DNA of 64,000 nucleotides from an uncultured Eubacteriales bacterium (GTDB taxonomy: Bacteria; Bacillota; Clostridia; Oscillospirales; CAG-272): the NCBI GenBank assembly GCA_934393265.1, contig CAKRQL010000006.1:62001-126000 (forward strand). The letters run 5' to 3'. The notes below the pieces were generated by a model. It saw only the letters and a list, made by a program, of their open reading frames with translations, made no database searches and had not been told where the DNA came from. Positions 17,122 to 26,590 of the stretch are shown piece by piece; positions within the stretch are counted from its first letter, which is position 1; every line of letters starts with the position of its first letter. A program made the position numbers and the translations under genes.

Positions 17122-17985
17122 ATGTACATTTTTCTTATCATTTCAGGGGCGGTGCTTACATTCGCCCTGCTGATACTTCTTCTTGTTCTCTTTCTCACGG
17201 CTCCGGGGAGACACCCCGGGATAAAGAAATACCGCGGGGCAAAATTTGCGCACCGGGGACTGCACGGCGAGGGCAGGGCGGAAAATTCGCTCTCCGCTTT
17301 CTCGGCGGCGGTTGAGCAGGGCTTCGGGATAGAGCTCGACGTCAGGCTTACGAAGGACGGCGAGGTGGTCGTGTTTCATGACGACACGCTCGGACGGGTG
17401 ACGGGAGACCCCCGCCGGGTCGACGAATGTACGCTCGCGGAGCTCCGTGCCCTGCGTCTTTCGGGCACGGAGGAGACGATACCGACGTTTCACGAGGTGC
17501 TCTCGCTCGTCGGGGGCAGGGTGCCCCTGCTTGTTGAGGTCAAGGAGGACCCCGGATGCCGCGCGGTGTCGGATGCCGCGGCAAAAATACTCTCGGAATA
17601 CAAGGGCGAGTTTATAACCGAGTCCTTTAATCCCATGACCGTGCGGCGTATGCGGCGCGCACTCCCCGGCTCGGCGAGCGGGTATCTCTGCGACCATTTC
17701 ACGGCAAATCCGGGCTACCGCACGGCAAAATACCTTCTTATAGAGCATTTTCTTCTGAATTTTATAGCCCGCCCGGCATTTATAGCCTTTGACCGTGCCG
17801 CCGTTCCCTACGCGCCGTTTTCGTTTATGCGCAGCTTCTGGCGCGCACCCGCGTTTGCATGGACGGTGCGCTCCCCGGAGGAAGAGGCGGCGTGCCGCAC
17901 GGATTTTGACGGAATTATATTTGAAAATTACCTGCCGGAGCGCGATATGTGTCAGCCGGACGGGGAAAGCGAGGAGAATATATGA
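17122..17985 (+). CDS. Membrane-anchored glycerophosphodiester phosphodiesterase
   Basis: It hydrolyses glycerophosphodiesters to glycerol-3-phosphate and an alcohol. The 287-residue protein begins with one hydrophobic helix (residues 2-28), which would anchor it with the catalytic domain outside or at the membrane face. Catalytic GDPD motifs are FAHRGLHGEGRAENS (His near 45), GIELDVRLTKDGEVVVFHDDTLGR (acid residues and second His near 75-92) and LVEVKED. It belongs to the small single-domain GDPD group. Its stop overlaps the next start by ATGA, so it is co-translated with the methyltransferase. Confidence 0.92.
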   Translation: MYIFLIISGAVLTFALLILLLVLFLTAPGRHPGIKKYRGAKFAHRGLHGEGRAENSLSAFSAAVEQGFGIELDVRLTKDGEVVVFHDDTLGRVTGDPRRVDECTLAELRALRLSGTEETIPTFHEVLSLVGGRVPLLVEVKEDPGCRAVSDAAAKILSEYKGEFITESFNPMTVRRMRRALPGSASGYLCDHFTANPGYRTAKYLLIEHFLLNFIARPAFIAFDRAAVPYAPFSFMRSFWRAPAFAWTVRSPEEEAACRTDFDGIIFENYLPERDMCQPDGESEENI

Positions 17986-19109
17986 AGCTGCAGCTTGTCG
18001 CGACCTGCCTTTTCGGGCTCGAAAAGCTTCTCGGGGAGGAAATAGAGGAATTAGGATATGAGCGAATATCGACGATAGACGGGCGCGTGACCTTTCTCGG
18101 TGACGAGGAGGCGGTGGCACTCTCAAATGTATTTCTCCGGTTTGCGGAGAGGGTATACATAAGGGTCGGCGGCTTTCATGCGGAGACCTTTGACGAGCTC
18201 TTTGAGGGCACAAAGGCACTCCCGTGGGCGGATTTTATAGGCGCGGCAGACGCTTTCCCGGTAAAGGGACATTCGATAAAATCCGGGCTCCACTCGATTC
18301 CCGACTGTCAGTCAATAGTCAAAAAGGCGGTTGTCGACTCACTTTCCGGAAGATACGGAATTACCCGCTTTTCGGAAGCCGGCACAAAATATCAGATAGA
18401 ATTTTTCATACTGAATGACGAGGTGACCCTTATGATAGACACCTCCGGCATCCCGCTTCATAAGCGCGGCTATCGCAGGGAGTCAAATGCCGCGCCGATG
18501 CGTGAGACGCTCGCCGCCGCGATAGCAAAGCTCTCCCGCCCGCGCGAGGAGGTGCTTTTCTGGGACCCGATGTGCGGCTCCGGAACTATCGCGATAGAGG
18601 CGGCTATGATGATGCGCGGGATAGCTCCGGGCGCGCGAAGGAGCTTTGCGGCAGAGGACTTTCCTTTTATCTCCCGCGGGCTCTGGAAAGCCGCGCGCGA
18701 GGAGGCAAAGGAGCGCGAAACCGATACACGCTTCCGGGTCTATGCCTCGGATATTGACCGCGCGGCGGTAGAGCTCACGGCGCATAACGCAGAAATAGCG
18801 GGCGTCGGTGACATTGTGAACCCCTTCGTCGCCGACTGCCGGAGGATACGAGAGGAGGGCGTACGCGGGACTATCGTCACAAATCCGCCGTACGGCGAGA
18901 GAATAGGCGGGAGCACGGAGGAGGTAGAGCGGCTCTACCGCGAGATGGGCGTCCACTTCCGCTCGCTCGCCCCGTGGCAGGTCTATATTATCACGTCGCA
19001 CCCGGGGTTTGAGCGCCTGTACGGTAAGCGCGCGGACAAGGTGAGAAAGCTCTATAACGGTATGATACCCTGCTATCTCTACCAGTTCTTCAAAAACGAT
19101 AAGAGGTAA
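17982..19109 (+). CDS. rlmL: THUMP-domain 23S rRNA guanine-N2 methyltransferase (RlmL/YpsC type)
   Basis: SAM-dependent RNA methyltransferase. The 375 residues start MKLQLVATCLFGLEKLLGEE, the usual N-terminal ferredoxin-like and THUMP region. The methyltransferase domain has DPMCGSGTIAIEAAMM near residue 195 and the catalytic NPPYGERIG near residue 300. The length fits the single-domain Firmicutes YpsC rather than the fused E. coli RlmKL. An upstream in-frame ATG (17949) is rejected because the ATG at 17982 overlaps the previous stop. Followed by a terminator. Confidence 0.9.
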   Translation: MKLQLVATCLFGLEKLLGEEIEELGYERISTIDGRVTFLGDEEAVALSNVFLRFAERVYIRVGGFHAETFDELFEGTKALPWADFIGAADAFPVKGHSIKSGLHSIPDCQSIVKKAVVDSLSGRYGITRFSEAGTKYQIEFFILNDEVTLMIDTSGIPLHKRGYRRESNAAPMRETLAAAIAKLSRPREEVLFWDPMCGSGTIAIEAAMMMRGIAPGARRSFAAEDFPFISRGLWKAAREEAKERETDTRFRVYASDIDRAAVELTAHNAEIAGVGDIVNPFVADCRRIREEGVRGTIVTNPPYGERIGGSTEEVERLYREMGVHFRSLAPWQVYIITSHPGFERLYGKRADKVRKLYNGMIPCYLYQFFKNDKR

Positions 19110-19180
19110 AAACGGAAATTTTATTCTTTCATGACAGAATTTATTCCAAATTTTAACATCTAAATATCGCAGGCTTCCCG

Positions 19181-19224
19181 AAATACCGTCACCCGTGTAT
19201 AAAAAGTGACGGTATTTTCTGTTT
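19181..19224 (+). terminator. Rho-independent terminator after rlmL
   Basis: AAATACCGTCAC (19181-19192) pairs perfectly with GTGACGGTATTT (19206-19217) and is followed by TCTGTTTTT. It separates the rlmL transcript from spoIIE. Confidence 0.9.
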
Positions 19225-19378
19225 TTCGTAGTGATGCGGGCGTGCTTGCCGCGAAGACAGGCGCGCAATGTGACATTTTTCGTTTCTCTCCCGAATTATT
19301 ATATAATTGTCAATTCGGAATGTGTCATGCCGGGGCGGCAGCCACGGCAGCGGAGCACAGGGGAGGATGGTAAAGTAT

Positions 19379-21772
19379 ATGGAAGCTGAAAAGAGGCTTA
19401 GAAAAAAGAGCGGCTTTTTCGGGAGGGTCGCAGAAGCCGTGCGGAACGGAGCACGGAAGAGAAGAGAGGACGGCACGTCCGTCCTTGCGGATATAACCGT
19501 ATTTATGACAGGACTTATATTTTCGAGGTGTCACCTCGTGTTCGGCTCGTACCCGCTCGCCCCGGCGTTTCTCGCGGTTCTGCCGTCGCGCGTCTGGGTG
19601 GCACTCGCCGGGGCGTGCATCGGCGCGCTGACGCTCGGGACCCCGGGGATAGTCTACGCCATGATAGCCGTCATCGTGGTTTTCCTCCGGATAGTCATTT
19701 CCGGCGGCGTGGCAGAAAAGCGGGGAGAGGAGGAGAGCCCGCGCCCGGTATTTTCGGACAGGCTGACCCTGCGAATGTCCTGCTCGGTGATAGGCGGATT
19801 TATCGCCGCGGTTTATGAGGTCCTCCTATCGGGGCTGACGCTCACGTCGGTTGCGTTCGGAATGTCAATGATACTTATTCCCCCGGCACTTACGCTCGCG
19901 TTCGCAGGGCTGTTTGACGGCGGGATAGACTTCCGCGAATTTTTCCGCGGAAAGGGTACTCTTTCGCTTTCCGGGCTTGAAGCAAAAAAGAAATATGCCG
20001 CGGTATTCTTTCAGTTCGCCGCGCTGGTGTTTACGTTCTTTATATCGCTTTCTCTTCGGGAGTATGAGCTTTTCGGGATATCTTCGGGCTACATATTCGC
20101 GTCGGCTGCGGCGCTGTTTGTCGCCCGTCGGTACGGTGCGCTGCGCGGCGGGGCGATAGGCTTTGTCGCCGCTCTTCCGCACTCGGCACTGTATTCCGCG
20201 GCGTATGCTCTCCTCGGCGTAAGTGCCGGGGTGCTCTATTCCCTCGGCATAGCCTATGCGCTTATCGGCGGCGGCGTGGTGGTCAGCCTCTGGTGCGCTT
20301 ATACCGGGGGCGTGTACGGTTTTCTCGGGGTTTTCCCGGAGTATTGTCTTGCCTCGATAGTCTGCTTTCCGCTACTTCGCCGGCTCGGTGCCATGCCGCA
20401 GACGCAGGAAAATGATGAGCCTGTCTCCGGCGCCGCCGACATGGTCGGCACTATGGCGCTCTCGTACAGGAACCGGTGTGAAAGGCGGCTCGACGGTCTT
20501 GAATGCGCGCTTTCCTCTCTCTCCTCGGAAATGCATGAGGCGGGCGAGCGGGACGCAAAGCCGACCGATGACGAATACATGGATATTCTTCTCACCTCCG
20601 CCGCCCGTGCGAGCGGGCGGGGCGCCGACGATGGGGTTCTTGAGAAGCTCCTTTCGCCCGCCTTTACAAGGCTCTGTGCCGGGGCATGTGTCGACGCGGG
20701 CGAGCTTTTGTGCGTTATCCCGGATCCCGCCTCTGCTGCGACGCTCGCGGATGAGATAAATGCGGCTGTCCGCGCGCTACGGCAGAGCAAGGCACACCCC
20801 GCGCTCATAACGGCGGCAGAGGAATATCGCCTGTTTGCAAAGGCTCTGTCGGAGGCGCGCGCGGCGGACGCCTCGGAAAGGGAGGTAGACTCCGCACTCT
20901 CGGAGAAGCTCGGCGATGTGATGACGCGCCACGGAATACGGGGCGGAGTTATACGCGCATTCGGCGACAGGGCGCCGCACCTTATCGCGGCAGGGGAGGA
21001 TGCGGACGGCTCGATTATGTCCTCCGTGGAATTTATAAAGGATATGGAGGAGACCGCGGGCATACGCCTCGGCGCGCGTGAATACTACCGCCGCGGCGGT
21101 ACGGTGCTTATGGAGTGCTCCTCGGAGAGTATCTTTACGGCGGAGTCGGCATATGCGACAGCTGCGGGAGAGGGGGGTGAAATCTCCGGTGACAGCGTCT
21201 CCTGCTTTGAGACCGCGGACGGACGATTTTTTGCCATTGTCTCCGACGGAATGGGGCGTGGGAGCGTCGCGCACGACACCTCGGGGTTCTGTATCTCCTG
21301 CCTTTCAAGGCTACTGTCCGCCGGATGCGGGAAGAATACCGCGCTCGAGATACTCAATTCGCTTATCCGTCAGAGGACAGGGGAGTGCTCCGCTACCGTC
21401 GACCTCTTTGAGTTCGACCTTGTGACCGGCTCCGCCTCATTCTGGAAGAGCGGGGCGGCACCCTCGTTTGTGAAGCGCGGAGATTCGCTTTTCAGGATAA
21501 AAAGCCGCACCCTGCCGATAGGACTTCTCGACAACGTGGACGCAGAGCGCGTCAGGGTTGATGTCCGCCCGGAGGACTACGTGATAATGATTTCCGACGG
21601 GGTGAGCCAGTCGCCGGACGAGAGCCCGTGGCTCCTCGGTCTCCTCGGGGCAGCCCCGGTAACCGACCCCTCGGAGTACGCGAAGAGGATAATAGCGGCG
21701 GCGAAGAAGAACGGCGGCAGCCGCGACGATATGACAGCGGTCGTGGTGCGCCTGCGGGCAGGGCAAATATAA
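19379..21772 (+). CDS. spoIIE: Stage II sporulation protein E
   Basis: Membrane phosphatase that dephosphorylates SpoIIAA at the asymmetric septum and so releases sigma-F in the forespore. The 797-residue protein has a charged N-terminus, about ten membrane helices (residues 40-320), a middle region (about 330-600), and a C-terminal PP2C domain. The metal motifs are FFAIVSDGMGRGSVAHDTSG near 615-635 and VIMISDGVSQSPDES near 735. The ATG at 19379 is preferred because GGGGAGG lies 12 bases upstream. The ATG at 19367 directly abuts it. A GTGACA (19270-19275) and TATTAT (19297-19302) are 21 bases apart, a spacing known for Spo0A-activated promoters, but this is weak evidence. Confidence 0.93.
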   Translation: MEAEKRLRKKSGFFGRVAEAVRNGARKRREDGTSVLADITVFMTGLIFSRCHLVFGSYPLAPAFLAVLPSRVWVALAGACIGALTLGTPGIVYAMIAVIVVFLRIVISGGVAEKRGEEESPRPVFSDRLTLRMSCSVIGGFIAAVYEVLLSGLTLTSVAFGMSMILIPPALTLAFAGLFDGGIDFREFFRGKGTLSLSGLEAKKKYAAVFFQFAALVFTFFISLSLREYELFGISSGYIFASAAALFVARRYGALRGGAIGFVAALPHSALYSAAYALLGVSAGVLYSLGIAYALIGGGVVVSLWCAYTGGVYGFLGVFPEYCLASIVCFPLLRRLGAMPQTQENDEPVSGAADMVGTMALSYRNRCERRLDGLECALSSLSSEMHEAGERDAKPTDDEYMDILLTSAARASGRGADDGVLEKLLSPAFTRLCAGACVDAGELLCVIPDPASAATLADEINAAVRALRQSKAHPALITAAEEYRLFAKALSEARAADASEREVDSALSEKLGDVMTRHGIRGGVIRAFGDRAPHLIAAGEDADGSIMSSVEFIKDMEETAGIRLGAREYYRRGGTVLMECSSESIFTAESAYATAAGEGGEISGDSVSCFETADGRFFAIVSDGMGRGSVAHDTSGFCISCLSRLLSAGCGKNTALEILNSLIRQRTGECSATVDLFEFDLVTGSASFWKSGAAPSFVKRGDSLFRIKSRTLPIGLLDNVDAERVRVDVRPEDYVIMISDGVSQSPDESPWLLGLLGAAPVTDPSEYAKRIIAAAKKNGGSRDDMTAVVVRLRAGQI

Positions 21773-21801
21773 CTGCCCCGCGGAAAAATTGTTTTTACTT
21801 C

Positions 21802-21831
21802 TTGACAAGCATAACAGAAAAAAGGTACAAT
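21802..21831 (+). promoter_or_regulatory. Promoter of the Rhs leader transcript
   Basis: Perfect TTGACA (21802-21807) and TACAAT (21826-21831) with an 18-base spacer. Transcription would begin near 21838, leaving a leader of roughly 300 bases before the Rhs start. Confidence 0.8.
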
Positions 21832-21837
21832 AATATT

Positions 21838-22055
21838 GACGGAGGGAGACCCTCCGGAAATTAAGAATACCTGCCCCGCGCACGCGAGGTGAGCCCGCCC
21901 GGGCGTCAGCCGGGACGGGCAGAGAAATATATACCGGGCAAAAGGCGGCATTGCCGCCCGCCGGGGCAGAGAGCGTGATTTTAATGCGCCCTTCCTATGC
22001 CCCGGCTTTTGCTTTTTTCGGGGCGGAGCTGTAATTTCGGGGGCGGCGCCGAAAA
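21838..22055 (+). ncRNA. Candidate structured leader RNA upstream of the Rhs gene
   Basis: Several helices can be drawn. GGAGGG pairs with CCCTCC at 21841-21856. CTGCCCCG near 21871 pairs with CGGGGCAG near 21961 as a closing stem. Inside that closing stem, GCCCGCCCGGG...CCGGGACGGGC and GGCGGCATTGCCGCC form two hairpins. A last stem, GCCCCG...CGGGGC near 22000-22025, has a loop with TTTTGCTTTTTT. The order promoter, multi-branch fold and U-rich stem suggests a regulatory leader or small RNA. No known riboswitch, SRP, RNase P or tmRNA motif was recognised. Confidence 0.4.
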
Positions 22056-22084
22056 ATAAAAACAGACGAAAGGGGGAGATTGAC

Positions 22085-22108
22085 ATGGTTCACCTTGCCG
22101 GATTTTGA
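22085..22108 (+). CDS. Possible seven-codon leader peptide MVHLAGF
   Basis: AAAGGGGGAG lies a normal distance before an ATG (22085) that opens a seven-codon frame ending in TGA. The stop is five bases before the ATG at 22111 of the Rhs frame. It has the best ribosome binding site in the leader. It may couple translation or be a chance frame. Confidence 0.25.
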   Translation: MVHLAGF

Positions 22109-22149
22109 CAATGAACGAACGGGACTATGATAAAAAACGGAGAAAAATA

Positions 22150-23820
22150 ATGAGCATTATAAAAAAGTATGACGTGGGAGAGATAAATGTCACTCTCCCG
22201 ACCTGCAATTATATTCACAGACTGCCGCTCATATCCTTTGGGGATATACACGGCGGCTTCACGCTCTCGCTGTGCTTTAACTACGTCATGAAAAACGAGG
22301 GCACGAACACATTCGGCATTGCCGCGGGCTTCAAGCTGAATGTGGATAAAAGGATAATTTTCGAGAACGGGGCTCCGGCAAAATTCCGGGATGAAAACGG
22401 AGACCTGATATTGCTGAACGGCTCCGACGGTCTCTACGGCTTCGAGGATAACAGCGGGCGGATATTGCGTCCGTTTGTGGCGGGCGGATATGATATCGAA
22501 TATCCGGATTTCAGCAAGGAGCAATACACATCAACAGGATGTCTGCGTTATGTTTTCAACAAAAATATCGCGCAAATGATAGAAGTTATTCGCGACGACA
22601 GCGAACGTATAGCCGCCGTTTCGTATATCGGCGGGCAGCGCATAACGGTTTCGTACGGCTCAGGTGGCACACTTTCCTCGGTTTCCTACGGCGGTAAAAC
22701 GGTAAGCTTTACATATACCTCCGACGGGGTCCGGGCGACGGATTCAAACGGCGTTGCATTTGTGATGTCCTCATCCGGGTGGAATTACAGCTGTACGGCG
22801 TCCTCTACCGAGGGCGAGGATAATATCTCTTATGTCACGAAAATTGAGAGGGTGGCGTCGTCAAGCAGCCTGAAGTGCTCATATATCGACAGGGGCACCG
22901 TCACAGATGCAGTTACATACGACTTCTGCAACGGGCTTTACGCCGGGCGGAGCAGTGCGCGGATAATTGTAACCGATAAAAAGGGTGCGCGCACGGTACT
23001 TTATTACAATGCCGATAAAAGGCTACTCTATTCTCATGAGGATGCGGCAGACGCCGGATTCATGGACGGAAAATTTACCGGAACGGTCGACATTTTCGGT
23101 ACGCTTGACAGTGACGAGAATGTCAAGATGCTCTGCGCATATCCTAACGACTCGGATATAAATGTATATCTTGCGGACGCGGACAGACAGCGGTGGAGCG
23201 CGGATGTTTCTCAGATGTATCTGAATGTCAAAGGATACTATGTTCTCACCGGATGGATAAAATTAAAGGGCGGAATGGGGCAAGCGGGGCGCGACAAATT
23301 GTATATTTCGAGCGGCTCGGCGGCATTATGTTCGTTTACGCCGGGATATACAGTGACCGGCGGGTGGGTATTCTTTGCCTACAAATTTTATTTCGGCGCG
23401 AACTTAATAACCGTATTCCCGGATGACTGGGATGCCGTAGAGCTACAGGATATACGCCTGACCTTCAAGCCGGACAGAATACTTGCGGACAATAAGTCTG
23501 ACTATCTCGCGCTCTCCGAGGATGTGCTTATTTACCACGGTGACGACAAGAATGAATACATTCCGCTCAGTGAGCTTGAGGTTTCATACGAAACGCCGTA
23601 TAATCCGAGGCGCGGAATAATCCATTTTGCGGATTTTGTCCGGTATATGTTGAACGAAAAGAAAAATTCCTCTCTCACTAATGTTGAGGTATATTTCAAT
23701 AATTGCAAAAATGCATATAATGTCAGACCGGAGAATTTCATAATCTATAAGGACGGAAAAGCGAAATCACCGAGCCAGTTTTATCCAGCAAACAGGCGGT
23801 ACACCCCTCCGGCGTCGTAA
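22150..23820 (+). CDS. Rhs/YD-repeat protein, N-terminal part (frameshifted from the next gene)
   Basis: The first 556 residues of a large Rhs-type shell protein. It begins MSIIKKYDVGEINVTLPTCN and contains beta-rich repeat sequence such as ITVSYGSGGTLSSVSYGGKT and FTYTSDGVRATDSNG. The start at 22150 has ACGGAG at good spacing. ATG 22111 in the same frame is the alternative. The frame ends in a short tail unlike the rest (from about 23770). From 23751 to 23841 the -1 frame reads sensibly into the next gene (KQAVHPSGVVTTVFKDD). So one base appears to be missing and the two frames were one gene of about 1,475 codons. No secretion signal is visible. Confidence 0.8.
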   Translation: MSIIKKYDVGEINVTLPTCNYIHRLPLISFGDIHGGFTLSLCFNYVMKNEGTNTFGIAAGFKLNVDKRIIFENGAPAKFRDENGDLILLNGSDGLYGFEDNSGRILRPFVAGGYDIEYPDFSKEQYTSTGCLRYVFNKNIAQMIEVIRDDSERIAAVSYIGGQRITVSYGSGGTLSSVSYGGKTVSFTYTSDGVRATDSNGVAFVMSSSGWNYSCTASSTEGEDNISYVTKIERVASSSSLKCSYIDRGTVTDAVTYDFCNGLYAGRSSARIIVTDKKGARTVLYYNADKRLLYSHEDAADAGFMDGKFTGTVDIFGTLDSDENVKMLCAYPNDSDINVYLADADRQRWSADVSQMYLNVKGYYVLTGWIKLKGGMGQAGRDKLYISSGSAALCSFTPGYTVTGGWVFFAYKFYFGANLITVFPDDWDAVELQDIRLTFKPDRILADNKSDYLALSEDVLIYHGDDKNEYIPLSELEVSYETPYNPRRGIIHFADFVRYMLNEKKNSSLTNVEVYFNNCKNAYNVRPENFIIYKDGKAKSPSQFYPANRRYTPPAS

Positions 23821-23840
23821 CAACGGTATTTAAGGACGAT

Positions 23841-26573
23841 GTGGAAAATGAGTTTCTCGTATGTGAGACGCTTGACCCGGACGGAAATATCATAGCCTCG
23901 GCAACCTATGACAATAGCCTGAACATAAAGACAAGCACGGACGACAAAGGGCTCGAAACCGTATATCGGTGGAACAGTAGCGGGCTTCTTACTCTTTGCG
24001 TCGACTACAGCAGGGGCAACCATTTTTACAGCTATGACAAGGACAGCGGCGGAAATCCGCGCGTCACATTTGAGGATGAGTTTTCGAGGAAAACCATATA
24101 TACGTACGACAGCGTGTGGGGACATCTCAAATCTGTCGTGAGACCGTGGGGAGAGACGGAGACTTATGAAGCCGACACCGACGGCTGTGCCGTTGAGAAG
24201 AAGAGCTTCACCGTGTCAGGCAGCTCGTTGACCTACGGATACTCTGCGGGCAAGCTGTCAAGGGTTCAGGGCAGCGGTCTTCCGCTCGGCTTTCTCTATT
24301 CCGGAGGAAATCTGTCGGCTTTCACTATCGGCGGAAATGTATTTGAGGAATACGATGTGACCGACACGAGAACCGACAGCTATTATCCGACAAAGGCGAG
24401 CCCGCTTTACTCCGAGTCCGTGACATATGATAAATACGGCAGAGTAACGGCTGTTATCGGGGATATTGAGAACACCTATGATATAGACCCGATAACCCTC
24501 ACCGCCGGCGCATACTCTGTCGCGGGGCATGACAACGGGAACGGAAAGCTCGCGACAAGCAATGACCTGAAAACCGGGAATGTCACAAAATATGCGTACA
24601 GCGACGGCAGACTGTCAAGGAAAGGCGTGTTCAATTCGAGCGGCAGTAAAACAGCCGAGGAAATTATTACATACGACGACATCGGGCGGGTTTATAAGGA
24701 TGAGTATGTATCCGGCGGCAAGACCGTCAGGGATGTGTACACTTACGAGACAGCGACGACGGATGTAAATTCGGATAACCGCGTTAATTTCTATTCGTTT
24801 GAGATCGGCGACTCGAGCTACCTTACAGCGAGCTATGAGTACGATGTCTGTAAGCGTATCAAAAAAAGAACCGTACACTCCGGAAGATATGATGCGTGTA
24901 TGAATTACAAGTATAACAACACCAGACTTTTCGGGGTAACGCATACCGGCTGGGGCGGCGGGATATTGCATGATTTTACTTTGGGCACCGACGAGGCGGG
25001 GAGAATAATCACGGAGATGGACCTCAAAACCGGTGACGGTAGATATGCAAATTCCTATGAGTATGACAAGCTCGGTCAGCTCACGCGCGAGAATAATAAC
25101 CGCGCCGAAAAGACCTTTACATATGAGTATAACAGCACCGGAGGACTTCTGAAGGTAAAAACCTATGCGTTTGATGACTCGGACGGCGCGATAACCGGGG
25201 CTGTGCAGTCGGAGGAGACATTCGGATATTCGGTTTTAGGAAGACTGACAAATTACAACGGAAAGACGCTGAAGTATGACAATTACGGTTGTCTTTCCGA
25301 GTATGACGGGTGGAAATACTCATGGAGTAAGGGGCAGCTGTCATCAATATACATGGATGCGGCACCGTCACTCGGCAGAGCTATTATAAAGCTTCCTCTG
25401 AAAGCATATTACTTCACGTACAACGGCGTAGGGCAGAGAACCCAAAAGAAGTATATATACTTCCCGAAAGCCGGAGTTGCCCAGGGTGTATTGATAATGT
25501 GTACTTCGGATTATGAATACGACCTGAACGGGCGACTTATGAACGAAACCCGGACTTATAAGTATAATGACGATACTACATTCGTCCGGAAAATGAGATA
25601 TATCTACGAGGGGGCAGAGGTCTCCGGCTTTACTCTTACGAGCAACGGTAAATCCGAGAGCTATCACTATCTGAAAAACCCGCTCGGAGATGTCATAGCT
25701 ATACTCAACAATGTCGGGACAACCGTGGCGGAGTACAGGTATGACGCATACGGAAATTGCCTCTCGGTGAGCGGCTCGAATGACGAGGTTGCGAGCTGTA
25801 ACCCGTTCCGTTACAGGAGCTATTATTACGACGAGGACACAGGGCTCTATTACCTCAATGCGAGGTATTATAACCCGAAATTACGCAGGTTTATCTCTCC
25901 GGATAACAGCGCATATCTTGATATCGGGAGCCCGCAGGGGCTGAACCTTTATGCTTATTGTATGAATGATCCGATAAGCTGTTATGACCCTGACGGTCAT
26001 TGGACAATGCCGAATTGGTTGAAATGGGTTATTGGTGGAGTTGTTATCGTAGGTCTTGGGATTGCTACACTTGCAACCGGCGGAGCTGCTGGAGTTGCTG
26101 GATTTATTGTTGCAGGAGCATTTAAAGGTGCTGTTATTGGGGCAATTTCCGGAGCATTGGTGTCGGGAACGATTGGAGGTATTTCTTCGGTTGTTTCAGA
26201 GGAAAGCTTTTGGCGTGGATTTGCCGATGGGGCAGCTTCTGGTTTTATGTCTGGAGCGATTATTGGTGGTATAACTGGTGCAATTAGTAGTTCCGTGCAA
26301 GTGGCTAACGCGGCAAAGTCATGGGCTACAACCGGTGGAAAAAGCGGATTTAAACAGATGACTCAGCATTATACAAAACATGTTATTAATGAAGGACAAA
26401 AATCCGTTGCAAAAAATATAGTAAATTATACTAAACAGGCAAAAATGTTCTTTGCAAACAACAATGCTTCTGGATATTTGCTACGTGAAGGAGTAATAAA
26501 AATCGCTGGCGCCCCAGGCGGTATATTCAATACAAACGGTTTGATAAGATCGTTTTGGTATGTCCTTTTGTAA
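23841..26573 (+). CDS. Rhs/YD-repeat polymorphic toxin, C-terminal part with toxin tip
   Basis: 910 residues from a GTG at 23841, though the true protein probably continues from the upstream frame. Residues 1-640 carry many YD-type repeats (for example YDSVWGHLKSV, YDKYGRVTAV, YDKLGQLTREN, YEYDLNGRLMNE). The Rhs core signature DTGLYYLNARYYNP...RFISPD...NLYAYCMNDPI..DPDGH is at about 663-720. Everything after it is a variable tip: a Gly/Ala-rich hydrophobic stretch (about 730-830) and a final domain with HYTKHVINEGQKS and GGIFNTNGLIRSFWY. The H..KH pattern is reminiscent of BECR-type RNases, but that is only a resemblance. AT-richness rises sharply after the core, as in exchanged tips. Confidence 0.88.
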   Translation: MENEFLVCETLDPDGNIIASATYDNSLNIKTSTDDKGLETVYRWNSSGLLTLCVDYSRGNHFYSYDKDSGGNPRVTFEDEFSRKTIYTYDSVWGHLKSVVRPWGETETYEADTDGCAVEKKSFTVSGSSLTYGYSAGKLSRVQGSGLPLGFLYSGGNLSAFTIGGNVFEEYDVTDTRTDSYYPTKASPLYSESVTYDKYGRVTAVIGDIENTYDIDPITLTAGAYSVAGHDNGNGKLATSNDLKTGNVTKYAYSDGRLSRKGVFNSSGSKTAEEIITYDDIGRVYKDEYVSGGKTVRDVYTYETATTDVNSDNRVNFYSFEIGDSSYLTASYEYDVCKRIKKRTVHSGRYDACMNYKYNNTRLFGVTHTGWGGGILHDFTLGTDEAGRIITEMDLKTGDGRYANSYEYDKLGQLTRENNNRAEKTFTYEYNSTGGLLKVKTYAFDDSDGAITGAVQSEETFGYSVLGRLTNYNGKTLKYDNYGCLSEYDGWKYSWSKGQLSSIYMDAAPSLGRAIIKLPLKAYYFTYNGVGQRTQKKYIYFPKAGVAQGVLIMCTSDYEYDLNGRLMNETRTYKYNDDTTFVRKMRYIYEGAEVSGFTLTSNGKSESYHYLKNPLGDVIAILNNVGTTVAEYRYDAYGNCLSVSGSNDEVASCNPFRYRSYYYDEDTGLYYLNARYYNPKLRRFISPDNSAYLDIGSPQGLNLYAYCMNDPISCYDPDGHWTMPNWLKWVIGGVVIVGLGIATLATGGAAGVAGFIVAGAFKGAVIGAISGALVSGTIGGISSVVSEESFWRGFADGAASGFMSGAIIGGITGAISSSVQVANAAKSWATTGGKSGFKQMTQHYTKHVINEGQKSVAKNIVNYTKQAKMFFANNNASGYLLREGVIKIAGAPGGIFNTNGLIRSFWYVLL

Positions 26574-26590
26574 ATGTTAGGAGAATAGTT

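Noticed and set aside
23751..23820. Programmed -1 frameshifting of the Rhs gene
   Set aside because: No X-XXY-YYZ heptamer in the overlap and no stable hairpin directly after it. A lost base is simpler.
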